Shown one piece after another: positions 37,409 to 44,973 of a stretch of 64,000 nucleotides of DNA. The stretch is from Enterococcus aquimarinus (lineage in GTDB: Bacteria; Bacillota; Bacilli; Lactobacillales; Enterococcaceae): contig NZ_JXKD01000003.1 of the NCBI RefSeq assembly GCF_001885765.1, forward strand, positions 62,001-126,000. Direction: 5' to 3'. The notes under the pieces were generated by a model. It was not told the DNA's origin. It worked only from the letters and a program-made list of their open reading frames with translations, and made no database searches. Each line of letters begins with the position of its first letter. Position 1 is the first letter of the stretch. Position numbers and translations under genes: made by a program.

Positions 37409-37424
37409 AAGAAATCGTTACCAA
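37409..37424 (-). promoter_or_regulatory. Candidate cre (CcpA) site at the hpf promoter
   Basis: On the minus strand TTGGTAACGATTTCTT matches the consensus WTGNNARCGNWWWCAW at every fixed position but one (T for A at position 15). It directly abuts the -35 hexamer. CcpA is encoded in this window. Confidence 0.55.
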
Positions 37425-37446
37425 AATCCATTTCTTTTTAACAGTC

Positions 37447-38124
37447 TTAGCGAGCCAAGGAGATTGTCCGAATCATCGCTGGTTGATATTGCCTTAAAAC
37501 ATCTGCTGCATGAAAGAGCGTACGCCCTGTGGTATAGACATCATCAAACAAAATGATCTTCTTCCCTTTAATTAAATGGACCCTGTTAGTCGGCACAAAA
37601 GGTTGCGGTACCGCTAAGCGTTCAATACGATTTTTTTGCGCTTGTGGTGCAGTATGGATCGCTTTTTCTAATAATTGAACAGTTGGAATGCAAGCAGCAT
37701 CTAACAACGCTTGGGTCTGATTGAATCCGCGCTCTAAAAACCGATCTTGCGAGAGAGGAATTGGACAAATCAGACTATGGCGCTCTTGTTTAAAATAGGA
37801 TTTTAGTTCAGTTGTAAACGTGGTTCGTAAGCGATAATCCCCTAAAAACTTATACTGAAATAACCACTCTTGAAAAGCCGAATCATATACAAAAAAAGCA
37901 TGATGCATAAAATCATAGGTTGGGAAGTGTCGTTGCCACAAAATACAATCCTCACACTTTTCCATCACCCCACTTTTTCGACAAGTGGGGCAAGACTGTT
38001 TTGGGGTTGGAGTTAAACGGCTATGGCATCTTTGACAACATTGATTCATAATCGTCGTCGGCCACAGCATTTCTTTGATAGTCAAATTGCGATTCATTAG
38101 TATTTGACACCAACTACATCTCAT
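37447..38124 (-). CDS. comFC: ComF family protein / phosphoribosyltransferase-like ComFC
   Basis: 225 aa. Cysteine pairs CQRC and CPTC, then CEDC, form a zinc-binding N-terminus, followed by a PRTase-type domain with the motif IILFDDVYTTGRT near the C-terminus. ComFC is needed for DNA uptake in naturally competent Firmicutes, where it acts with the ComFA helicase. The ATG overlaps the comFA stop by 4 nt. Both partners appear intact, although competence cannot be judged from this window. Confidence 0.92.
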   Translation of the reverse strand: MRCSWCQILMNRNLTIKEMLWPTTIMNQCCQRCHSRLTPTPKQSCPTCRKSGVMEKCEDCILWQRHFPTYDFMHHAFFVYDSAFQEWLFQYKFLGDYRLRTTFTTELKSYFKQERHSLICPIPLSQDRFLERGFNQTQALLDAACIPTVQLLEKAIHTAPQAQKNRIERLAVPQPFVPTNRVHLIKGKKIILFDDVYTTGRTLFHAADVLRQYQPAMIRTISLAR

Positions 38125-39437
38125 GTGTCACCAACTTTCTTCGCCAAAGCATTCATCTCCTTAATTTCTTTTTTCGCTTGTCGCATCGCTTGCGTATTTT
38201 GATTATAAAAAAAGAGGACTCGCCCATGATGATAGGCACCTTTACGATCAACACGTCCGGCAATTTGCACCAAAGCAGATTTGCTAAATACTGCGTGGTT
38301 AGCGCCCATCACAATCACTGAAACCCGTTCAAAGGTCACTCCTCGCTCTAAAATCGTACTGGTAAATAAGATTCGATATTTCTTTTGGCGCATCTTCTCA
38401 ACTTTTTCTTTTCTATTTTCGTCTTCTGCGTGCACACTGGTAATGATATCCGCCGCAAAAAAACGGGAAGTTGCCCGACATAAGGCATCCATATAAGAAA
38501 GACTTGGACAAAAAACTAACACGTCATTGTCTTGTAATAATTCACGTAACAGCTTTAAGAATTTCTTCATGCGCGATGGCTTTTTGTAACAAGATTCCCA
38601 CCGAAGGTACCAGTGACATTCAGGAACAATCAAGGGTCTTTTATGAAACCGAACGGGTAATTTTTCAATAGCAAACGTCGCTTCGACTTCTCTTATTAGA
38701 TGTAGCGGAGGGGTGGCGGTTAAATAGATTAAACGCCCATTGAGATGTAATGCTTGTTTTAGACCATAGCGTAACATTTGATCCCCCTCATAAGGAAAGG
38801 CATCAATTTCATCCACAATAATTAAATCAAAAGCCTGATAAAAATGCAGTAATTGGTGGGTCGTGCAAATCGTTAATTTTCGATAGCAATAACTTTCTTC
38901 AGAATTTCCATGGAGTAATAATACAGTCTCTAACACAAACGCACTTTTTAATCTAGGATATAATTCGCGGCAAACATCTATTCGTGGCGACGTGACACAA
39001 ACACGCCCGCCCTTTGCTAGAACTGAGTGTATCAGCGGGAAAATCATTTCGGTCTTACCTGAACCTGTGACTGCCCACAACAAGCTATCACGCCCTGCTT
39101 GAAGCGACTGTAACAAGCGATCAGTAATGGTTTGTTGGAGCGTTGTTAAAGAACCTTGCCACGTTAATAGAACCTCTCTAGGAAGCTGTGAGTCCGGTGA
39201 TTCGATGATGGACACTAACCGATCATCACTCGTCAACTTCCCGAACTTTAAACAAACGGAACAAAAATATTTCCCGCTAGGCAAGCGATGTTCTGCTTTG
39301 GCTAACTGACTTCCACATCGCTGACAAGTAACATGTTTTTCAATCGACATCGCTGGACGTATATAAAAATGCGGGTCATTCAATTCTTGAACACGCGCTT
39401 GACTCAGGACCACTTGTCTACCGATGAACTCTTCCAT
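38121..39437 (-). CDS. comFA: ComFA DNA translocase (competence helicase)
   Basis: 438 aa superfamily 2 helicase-like ATPase for internalising transforming DNA. A four-cysteine zinc motif (CQRCGSQL and CSVC) precedes Walker A AVTGSGKTE and the DEAD-type box IIVDEIDAFPY. The second helicase fold contains LFTSTILERGVTF and QIAGRVDRKG. Length is normal for the family. ATG behind AGAGGTGAGG. Forms an operon with comFC. Confidence 0.94.
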   Translation of the reverse strand: MEEFIGRQVVLSQARVQELNDPHFYIRPAMSIEKHVTCQRCGSQLAKAEHRLPSGKYFCSVCLKFGKLTSDDRLVSIIESPDSQLPREVLLTWQGSLTTLQQTITDRLLQSLQAGRDSLLWAVTGSGKTEMIFPLIHSVLAKGGRVCVTSPRIDVCRELYPRLKSAFVLETVLLLHGNSEESYCYRKLTICTTHQLLHFYQAFDLIIVDEIDAFPYEGDQMLRYGLKQALHLNGRLIYLTATPPLHLIREVEATFAIEKLPVRFHKRPLIVPECHWYLRWESCYKKPSRMKKFLKLLRELLQDNDVLVFCPSLSYMDALCRATSRFFAADIITSVHAEDENRKEKVEKMRQKKYRILFTSTILERGVTFERVSVIVMGANHAVFSKSALVQIAGRVDRKGAYHHGRVLFFYNQNTQAMRQAKKEIKEMNALAKKVGDT

Positions 39438-39473
39438 TTAGGCCTCACCTCTATAATAGAGAATACGAAAAAA

Positions 39474-39497
39474 CACGAAGGATTTTTTTCCTTCGTG
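39474..39497 (-). terminator. Terminator downstream of the PTS IIB gene
   Basis: Stem CACGAAGG / CCTTCGTG with an 8-nt loop, followed on the minus strand by TTTTTT. It lies between the IIB stop and comFA. Confidence 0.85.
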
Positions 39498-39512
39498 CTT
39501 ATTTTATCTTAA

Positions 39513-39845
39513 TTAACTATTTTTATTTTTTTCAATCAAATCAAAGGCTTGTTGTAAAACTTTTTCGCCGTTCATCATGCCATAATCTGCCATATTAATG
39601 ATTTCTAGTGGAATTCCTTTTGGTGCAAGTCGTTTCTCGAAATCCGCTTTCATAAAACGAACTTGTGGACCCAATAACAAGACATCCACTTCTTTATTTT
39701 CTAAATGATGATCTGCTTCTGAAGCTGATACGGCAAAAATATCGGTATCAAACCCCTGAACTTCTGAAGCCTTTTGCATTTTAGTGACTAACAAACTGGT
39801 ACTCATTCCTGCTGAACAAACTAACATAATTGTTTTTTTCGCCAT
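39513..39845 (-). CDS. Orphan PTS sugar transporter subunit IIB (lactose/cellobiose family)
   Basis: 110 aa IIB protein. The phosphocysteine loop is VCSAGMSTSLLV, with Cys near residue 10, as in cellobiose/lichenan-type IIB. It passes phosphate from IIA to sugar during transport. No IIA or IIC gene is nearby: the neighbours are comFA and a small unknown gene, and the gene has its own promoter and terminator. It either serves a transporter encoded elsewhere or has a regulatory role. Confidence 0.9.
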   Translation of the reverse strand: MAKKTIMLVCSAGMSTSLLVTKMQKASEVQGFDTDIFAVSASEADHHLENKEVDVLLLGPQVRFMKADFEKRLAPKGIPLEIINMADYGMMNGEKVLQQAFDLIEKNKNS

Positions 39846-39898
39846 CTTATTTCCCCCACTTTATTGTTATTAAAATCAAACGAATCCTATCCTGTTAA

Positions 39899-39926
39899 AT
39901 TATAAAACAATCTACTACTTTGTCAA
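39899..39926 (-). promoter_or_regulatory. Promoter of the PTS IIB gene
   Basis: On the minus strand TTGACA (39926-39921), 16 bp, TATAAT (39904-39899): both hexamers perfect. Confidence 0.8.
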
Positions 39927-39938
39927 TGAAGATTGTTG

Positions 39939-40226
39939 TTATTTTTCTAACCATGTTGCTTTTAATAATGGTCTAAAAACCACATATTCTTTTTGTAAAT
40001 CGACATGAATCACTTCGTAGTTCGCATTCAGCCAGGCATACGCACCTTTTTCAGGATATAAATAATCATTTGCCCACCAGTCTGTACTTGTCCGCGCGGT
40101 CCGTGGCAAGCCACTTGCTGGAAAAAGAAGTTCATTGATTTGGGTAAACGTTAACGTCACCTGGGTGCCCCCATTATTTCGAAGATAGTTTGTGATAACA
40201 TCGTATTTTTTTTTGCGTTCAACCAA
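39939..40226 (-). CDS. Small conserved-type protein resembling DUF7662 domains
   Basis: 95 aa from a TTG at 40226, preceded by AAAAGGGTGAG. The open frame extends to a TTG at 40268, whose region reads more like a promoter (TTGACA). The pattern KYDVITNYL, then VTLTFTQINELL, LPRTARTSTDWWAND and AWLNANYEVIHVDL followed by VVFRP resembles the small DUF7662-type domain (aromatic WW and a terminal beta hairpin). I recall this family only loosely and know no function. Divergent from yigZ. Confidence 0.6.
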   Translation of the reverse strand: MVERKKKYDVITNYLRNNGGTQVTLTFTQINELLFPASGLPRTARTSTDWWANDYLYPEKGAYAWLNANYEVIHVDLQKEYVVFRPLLKATWLEK

Positions 40227-40287
40227 ACTTCTCACCCTTTTCTTTCTATTATCTAGCTTCTTTGTCAAAAATGCAACCTTAAGAAAA

Positions 40288-40316
40288 TTGATATCTCGTG
40301 CTTTTTTCCTTATACT
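40288..40316 (+). promoter_or_regulatory. Promoter of yigZ
   Basis: TTGATA (40288-40293), 17 bp, TATACT (40311-40316). Confidence 0.7.
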
Positions 40317-40343
40317 AGAATAAACGAAAGCGAGGGATGACGT

Positions 40344-40973
40344 TTGCTAGAAAGTTATCGAACGATTAAAGAAAATGGCCAATGGGAAATTGACATCAAA
40401 AAATCACGTTTCATCTGTTTTCTTCAACGTGTCACAACAGAAGAAGAAGCGCGTACGATGATTCAACAGATAAAAAAAGAACATTGGAAAGCGAATCATA
40501 ACTGTAGTGCTTTTATTATTGGAAGTGACGGCCATCTAATCCGTTCAAGCGATGATGGCGAACCTAGTGGAACAGCCGGGACACCGATGCTTGAAGTGTT
40601 AAAACAAAATGAGATCATTAACGTTGTGGCGGTCGTGACTCGATATTTCGGTGGCACAAAATTGGGTGCAGGTGGTTTAATCAGAGCCTATTCCACCGCG
40701 GTCTCTGAGGCGTTAAAACAAGTGGGAATCGTCGAAATCAAAACACAACAAGAACTGTTCGTTACGATTGAGTATTCTTTACTAGGAAAATTACAACATT
40801 TTTTAGAATTGAACGACTATCCGATTAAAGACACGCAATTTACTAACGAAGTGACCGTTTGCCTCACCGTCGATGAAATAGAACGCACACAAGCCGAAAT
40901 TGTCGAATTATTAAATAACCAAGTCACTTTTGAAATAGGAAAATTTATTCCAACTGAAATTCCGATAACATAA
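40344..40973 (+). CDS. yigZ: YigZ/YvyE family (IMPACT-like) protein
   Basis: 209 aa. N-terminal UPF0029/IMPACT domain with the signature SDDGEPSGTAGTPMLEVL followed by VVTRYFGGTKLGAGGL, then a C-terminal DUF1949 ferredoxin-like domain (about 135-205). Function is uncertain; eukaryotic IMPACT regulates Gcn2 and bacterial homologues may bind nucleic acid. TTG start at 40344 with GAGGGATG upstream. It shares its terminator with the convergent 54-aa gene. Confidence 0.92.
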   Translation: MLESYRTIKENGQWEIDIKKSRFICFLQRVTTEEEARTMIQQIKKEHWKANHNCSAFIIGSDGHLIRSSDDGEPSGTAGTPMLEVLKQNEIINVVAVVTRYFGGTKLGAGGLIRAYSTAVSEALKQVGIVEIKTQQELFVTIEYSLLGKLQHFLELNDYPIKDTQFTNEVTVCLTVDEIERTQAEIVELLNNQVTFEIGKFIPTEIPIT

Positions 40974-40974
40974 C

Positions 40975-41006
40975 AAAAAGAGATGAGGCTAAACTCATCT
41001 CTTTTT
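40975..41006. terminator. Bidirectional terminator after yigZ
   Basis: 13-bp stem AAAAAGAGATGAG / CTCATCTCTTTTT with a 5-nt loop. It serves yigZ and the convergent small gene ending at 41006. Confidence 0.88.
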
Positions 41007-41170
41007 TAGTGATTTTTCGCACGCCATTTAATCGTTTGTTTCGTTGGTCGTTTTTCTGACACTCGAATTCCTTTTTGTGTGATGTTAACAATTACATTTT
41101 TTTTCGACAAATCATAAAGATGTTCAACGGCATCCACGATTTGTTCTTTTAAATGAAAATCAAATTTCAT
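41006..41170 (-). CDS. Small uncharacterised protein (54 aa)
   Basis: Reads MKFDFHLKEQIVDAVEHLYD, then a lysine-rich SKKNVIVNITQKGIRVSEKR, and ends WRAKNH. An AGGAGTG ribosome binding site is 8 nt upstream of the ATG. The stop falls at the foot of a terminator shared with yigZ. One amphipathic helix followed by a beta-like basic stretch; no membrane segment. I do not recognise a named family. The position between two terminators and the good ribosome binding site argue for a real gene. Confidence 0.6.
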   Translation of the reverse strand: MKFDFHLKEQIVDAVEHLYDLSKKNVIVNITQKGIRVSEKRPTKQTIKWRAKNH

Positions 41171-41245
41171 TTTTAATCACTCCTACTCTCTTTTATTTTA
41201 CGTTTATTTAAGAGTAGCCTAAAAGACCGAATTTTTCAAATAAAA

Positions 41246-41274
41246 AAAGAGTAAACGATAAACGTTACTCTTTC
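41246..41274 (-). terminator. Terminator of the tRNA operon
   Basis: On the minus strand AAAGAGTAACG / CGTTTACTCTTT (one bulge) with a 5-nt loop and a long T run. It follows tRNA-Gln. Confidence 0.85.
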
Positions 41275-41284
41275 GTTAAAATAA

Positions 41285-41356
41285 CTGGGGTAGCTGGATT
41301 CGAACCAACGCGTGAGGGAGTCAAAGTCCCTTGCCTTACCGCTTGGCTATACCCCA
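41285..41356 (-). tRNA. tRNA-Gln (anticodon TTG)
   Basis: 72 nt. Acceptor stem TGGGGTA/TACCCCA, D arm GCCAAGCGGTAAGGC, anticodon arm AGGGA-CTTTGAC-TCCCT with TTG, T arm with GGTTCGAATCC. Discriminator G; CCA is not encoded. Second gene of a two-tRNA unit. Confidence 0.97.
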
Positions 41357-41357
41357 A

Positions 41358-41441
41358 TGGTGGAGGAGAGTGGATTCGAACCACTGAACCCGAAGGAACG
41401 GATTTACAGTCCGTCGCGTTTAGCCACTTCGCTACTCCTCC
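41358..41441 (-). tRNA. tRNA-Tyr (anticodon GTA)
   Basis: Class II tRNA: acceptor stem GGAGGAG / CTCCTCC, a long variable arm, anticodon arm CGGA-CTGTAAA-TCCG with GTA, T arm GGTTCGAATCC. CCA is encoded (41360-41358). First gene of the two-tRNA transcript; promoter TTGCAT-17-TATTAT upstream. Confidence 0.97.
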
Positions 41442-41471
41442 AAAAGGTTTACTGAAAAACCTGACTCACTT

Positions 41472-41500
41472 ATAATACAAAATTTTTCAGAGTAATGCAA
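41472..41500 (-). promoter_or_regulatory. Promoter of the tRNA-Tyr/tRNA-Gln unit
   Basis: On the minus strand TTGCAT (41500-41495), 17 bp, TATTAT (41477-41472), about 31 nt before tRNA-Tyr. Confidence 0.7.
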
Positions 41501-41515
41501 GTCTTTTTTCAAAAA

Positions 41516-41746
41516 TTATTCATGTAAATTCCATTGACGAATAATTGCCTCTACCGCAAGTTCAAATGTCTTATTTGAGCCGATTGCTTCGTCATCCATG
41601 AATGCTTGAAAATCCTTCACACCATAAGCTAAAATCTCACCAATTTTCTTTTTCCCAATATAAAGTTCTGTCACTTCATATTCTTGTCCTTGAAGAATTC
41701 TTTTTTTCTCTTCCATACGGATTTGTATCTCTTTATTTTTTTTCAT
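41516..41746 (-). CDS. DUF2969 family protein
   Basis: 76 aa from ATG at 41746. The longer frame starts at a GTG that is part of the GAGGTG ribosome binding site. A basic N-terminus is followed by EVTELYIGKKKIGEILAYG and a C-terminal helix (FELAVEAIIRQWNLH). The pattern matches DUF2969, a small protein family of Lactobacillales with unknown function. It lies just upstream of the tRNA promoter. Confidence 0.85.
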   Translation of the reverse strand: MKKNKEIQIRMEEKKRILQGQEYEVTELYIGKKKIGEILAYGVKDFQAFMDDEAIGSNKTFELAVEAIIRQWNLHE

Positions 41747-41842
41747 ATTTTTCACCTCGTTCTCTATCTTAGCATATTTTTGATATTTTACGAGTACTAT
41801 TTCACATAAAATAGGATCTCATTTGAAACTTTTAACTTAAAA

Positions 41843-41872
41843 AGCTAGAAACCAATCACTCGGTTTCTAGCT
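41843..41872 (-). terminator. Terminator of the liv operon
   Basis: 11-bp stem AGCTAGAAACC / GGTTTCTAGCT with an 8-nt loop, followed by TTTT on the minus strand. It is placed right after the CBS-ACT gene. Confidence 0.88.
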
Positions 41873-41879
41873 AACAACG

Positions 41880-42524
41880 TTAAGGATTCGTCACAACAGC
41901 ACTGATGACGGTAAAGCCCGCATCGCTTAGAATATCTTTGACCAGTTGTGCCTCTTTTGTTTCAATTTGAAGTTCCACAACTGTTTGAGCATTTTGACGA
42001 TCCACAACAACCGTTAAAATACTCAATTGTTTTTGCGCTAAAACGCGCGTAATATCGGCTAATACTCCAGGATGATCGTTAGCCACTGCTAAGGAAACAC
42101 GCGTTCCACCCGCATAATAACCCGTAATTTTTAAGAAAGCATCGAAAATATCATTATTAGTAATGATTCCGACTAACTTTCCTTCTTCAATGACTGGTAA
42201 AACCCCAACGTTGTTTTGACGCATTTGCGCAATTCCATCTTCTAACAGAGCGTCTGGTCCAATGGTTTCGACTTTTTTAATCATGATCTCTTTTACAGAT
42301 GTTTTGTTTAACAGATAATTGACTTCGTACACACTTAGACTTGTTGCTTTTGAAGGCAATGCTTCTTGAATCACACCTTCTGTAATTAATCCAATCAACG
42401 TCGTCCCTTCCACTACCGGCAAACGATGAATTTTATGTTGCTTCATCAAATCAACCGCATCGAAAATCGGCGTTGTCGGGCTAACCGTAATTAAATTGGT
42501 CGACATAAAATCTTTTACACTCAT
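41880..42524 (-). CDS. CBS-ACT domain protein (AcuB-like) linked to BCAA transport
   Basis: 214 aa: two CBS domains (about 1-60, MSVKDFMSTNLITVSPTTPI; and 75-135, VKEIMIKKVETIGPD with GVLPVIEEGKLVGIIT), then an ACT domain (about 140-212, RVSLAVANDHPGVLADITRV). CBS pairs bind adenine nucleotides and ACT domains often bind amino acids. It starts 3 bp after livF and is the last gene of the liv operon. An amino-acid- or energy-sensing regulatory role for the transporter is reasonable inference. AcuB itself belongs to acetoin metabolism, so that symbol is not used. Confidence 0.9.
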   Translation of the reverse strand: MSVKDFMSTNLITVSPTTPIFDAVDLMKQHKIHRLPVVEGTTLIGLITEGVIQEALPSKATSLSVYEVNYLLNKTSVKEIMIKKVETIGPDALLEDGIAQMRQNNVGVLPVIEEGKLVGIITNNDIFDAFLKITGYYAGGTRVSLAVANDHPGVLADITRVLAQKQLSILTVVVDRQNAQTVVELQIETKEAQLVKDILSDAGFTVISAVVTNP

Positions 42525-42527
42525 GAT

Positions 42528-43229
42528 TTATCCTCCTAAGTATGCTTTTTTCACAGATTCACTCGTTAATAATTCTTGACCGGTTCCTTCTAACACAATT
42601 TTCCCAGTTTCTAAGACATACCCTCGATCTGCGATAGAGAGTGCCATATTCGCATTTTGTTCAATCAATAACACGGTCGTACCTTGCGCCTTGATTTCTT
42701 CAATAATCGAAAAAATTTCACGAATAAAAATCGGTGCAAGTCCCATGGACGGTTCATCTAATAAAAGAAGTTTAGGACGTGACATTAATGCTCGACCCAT
42801 TGCCAGCATTTGTTGTTCGCCGCCAGAAAGAGTGGCAGAATCTTGTTTTTTGCGTTCTTTTAACACCGGAAAACGGCGATAAACCGCCTCATAGTCTTGT
42901 TTTAACTCGCTATCATTTCGAAGAAAAGCGCCCATTTCTAAATTTTCTTGAACGGTGAGTCCTGCAAATACATGGCGTCCTTCTGGTACTTGTGACAATC
43001 CTTGCATCACGATTTTTTGCGGTGCTTCTTTTTCAATCGCTTTTCCTTCAAAGGTGATTGAACCGCCTGAAGGTCGAACTAAGCCAGAAATCGTTCGTAA
43101 AATAGACGTTTTCCCCGCACCATTGGCTCCAATGAGTGAGACGATTTCTCCTTGTTCAACATGAAAGGAAACATCGTGAATGGCTTCAATTAGTCCGTAT
43201 TTAACGAATAAATTTTCCACTTTTAACAT
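42528..43229 (-). CDS. livF: Branched-chain amino acid ABC transporter ATPase LivF
   Basis: 233 aa ATPase with Walker A GANGAGKTS, signature TLSGGEQQM, Walker B LLLLDEPSMGLAP and the LivF-typical LSQVPEGRHVFAGLTVQENL. Works with LivG to energise LivHM. The start shares one base with the livG stop (TAATG). Short length without the extra loop of LivG fits LivF. Confidence 0.96.
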   Translation of the reverse strand: MLKVENLFVKYGLIEAIHDVSFHVEQGEIVSLIGANGAGKTSILRTISGLVRPSGGSITFEGKAIEKEAPQKIVMQGLSQVPEGRHVFAGLTVQENLEMGAFLRNDSELKQDYEAVYRRFPVLKERKKQDSATLSGGEQQMLAMGRALMSRPKLLLLDEPSMGLAPIFIREIFSIIEEIKAQGTTVLLIEQNANMALSIADRGYVLETGKIVLEGTGQELLTSESVKKAYLGG

Positions 43230-44005
43230 TAGATTTCCCCTCCTAAATAAGCTTCAATCACTCGTGCATTCCCCTTAATTTCATCCGGGGTACCTTCAGC
43301 AATGACTTGACCGTATTCTAACACATAAATTCGTTCGCAGACATCCATGACTAGATTCATATCATGTTCGATCAAAATAATCGTAATTCTAAATTCCTTT
43401 TGAATTCGGTAAATTAAATCAGTTAACTCGGCTGTTTCTTGTGGATTCATTCCAGCAGCTGGTTCATCCAAAAAGAGAATTTTTGGTTGCGTCGCTAGTG
43501 CACGCACAATTTCAAGCCGACGTTGCTCCCCATAAGGTAAATTGCGTGCTAATGTCTCCATTTTATCTTCTAATTGAAAAATAGCTAAGAGTTCAGCCGC
43601 CTTTTCTTTTAAATTTTGTTCTGTTTGATAAAATTTTGGCAAACGCAAGATATTCGCTAAAAATGATGCCTTTTCAACCTCGCGCATCGCAATTAAGACA
43701 TTGTCTAAAACAGTCAAATCTTTAAATAAGCGAATATTTTGAAACGTTCGACCGAGTCCAATTTCGGCAATTTTATAAGGTTTCATTCCATTTAAGCGCG
43801 TTGTTTTGCTGCCATCATTAAATAAGACATCACCTGACGTTGGTTCATAAACACCCGTTAATAAGTTAAATAGGGTCGTTTTTCCAGCGCCATTGGGGCC
43901 AATTAAACCGACAAGTTCATTTTCATTTAACGTTAAATTGACATGAGAAACCGCAGTTAAGCCACCGAAGTTTTTCGTTAATTTCTCAACGGTTAGTAGA
44001 GGCAT
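43229..44005 (-). CDS. livG: Branched-chain amino acid ABC transporter ATPase LivG
   Basis: 258 aa from ATG at 44005, behind AGGGGGAG; the open frame continues upstream inside livM. Walker A GPNGAGKTT, LivG-type GLGRTFQNIRLFKDLTVLDNV, signature-like LPYGEQRRLEIVRAL and Walker B ILFLDEPAAGMNPQE. The LPYG signature in place of LSGG is normal for LivG. Overlaps livM by 20 nt. Confidence 0.96.
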   Translation of the reverse strand: MPLLTVEKLTKNFGGLTAVSHVNLTLNENELVGLIGPNGAGKTTLFNLLTGVYEPTSGDVLFNDGSKTTRLNGMKPYKIAEIGLGRTFQNIRLFKDLTVLDNVLIAMREVEKASFLANILRLPKFYQTEQNLKEKAAELLAIFQLEDKMETLARNLPYGEQRRLEIVRALATQPKILFLDEPAAGMNPQETAELTDLIYRIQKEFRITIILIEHDMNLVMDVCERIYVLEYGQVIAEGTPDEIKGNARVIEAYLGGEI

Positions 44006-44963
44006 TCGATTCTCCCCCTTTTTTTCCAAATCGTTGGAAGATTTTTTTGACTGAAAATTCTTTACTACCCAGTAAGCCACCTGGTTTAAAAATCATAATA
44101 AGGATAATCGCGAGCGCATAGAAAATCATCCGTAAGTTACCTAAATCTTGCAAATACATATTGAGGAAGCCTAAAACAACTGCAGATACAATTGCTCCAG
44201 TTGTACTACCAATGCCACCAAAAACCACAATGATTAAAATATCAATCGACTTCATAAACGTAAAGTCACTTGGGAAAACGGACTGTTGATAACTTGCATA
44301 GAGACTTCCACCAATACTAGCAAAAATACCGCCAATCACAAAAGCGAGAACTTTATATTTCGTTGTATTGACCCCCATCGCTTCTGCCGCGATTTCATCT
44401 TCTCGAACCGATAACGTCCGTCGCCCAAAACTACTATTCATGTAATTCGAAATAAAGACAATCGTTAAAACCATCACAATAAAGATAATTTGCCAGTTAC
44501 TAAATAATGGAAGTCCAAAAATCCCGGACGGACCATTTGTCAAACCACTAAAGTTAATAATTAAGATACGAATAATTTCAGAGACTCCTAGTGTGGCAAT
44601 CGCGAGATAATCACCTTTCAAACGTAAAGTAGGAATCCCTACGACTAATGCAATGACACCGGAGATAATGACTCCTACTAACATACTTAGAAAGAAGCTT
44701 AAAAAAGTTGGACTTTTTGCGGTAATAATCGCCGTCGCATAGGCTCCTATTGCCATGAATCCCGCATGACCGAGAGAAAATTGACCCCCAAATCCAATAA
44801 TTAAATTCAAACTGACCGCTAAAATAATGTTGATACCAATGTTGGCAATAATGGCGTCAGTAAAAATATTTATTTTTCCCGAATTATATAAGAAAAACAA
44901 TACAAAATAGAAAATGGCTGCGATGGCTGTCCAAGTTATATTATATTTTAGATTTTTTTTCAT
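43986..44963 (-). CDS. livM: Branched-chain amino acid ABC transporter permease LivM
   Basis: 325 aa with about 9-10 transmembrane helices. Typical LivM elements are SLNLIIGFGGQFSLGHAGF, GIPTLRLKGDYLAIATLG and VREDEIAAEAMGVN, then GSTTGAIVSAVVLG. Forms the translocation path with LivH. The ATG follows TAGGTGG. The C-terminal tail is basic and polar and overlaps livG. Confidence 0.96.
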   Translation of the reverse strand: MKKNLKYNITWTAIAAIFYFVLFFLYNSGKINIFTDAIIANIGINIILAVSLNLIIGFGGQFSLGHAGFMAIGAYATAIITAKSPTFLSFFLSMLVGVIISGVIALVVGIPTLRLKGDYLAIATLGVSEIIRILIINFSGLTNGPSGIFGLPLFSNWQIIFIVMVLTIVFISNYMNSSFGRRTLSVREDEIAAEAMGVNTTKYKVLAFVIGGIFASIGGSLYASYQQSVFPSDFTFMKSIDILIIVVFGGIGSTTGAIVSAVVLGFLNMYLQDLGNLRMIFYALAIILIMIFKPGGLLGSKEFSVKKIFQRFGKKGGESNASTNR

Positions 44964-44973
44964 TTGTGTCCAC

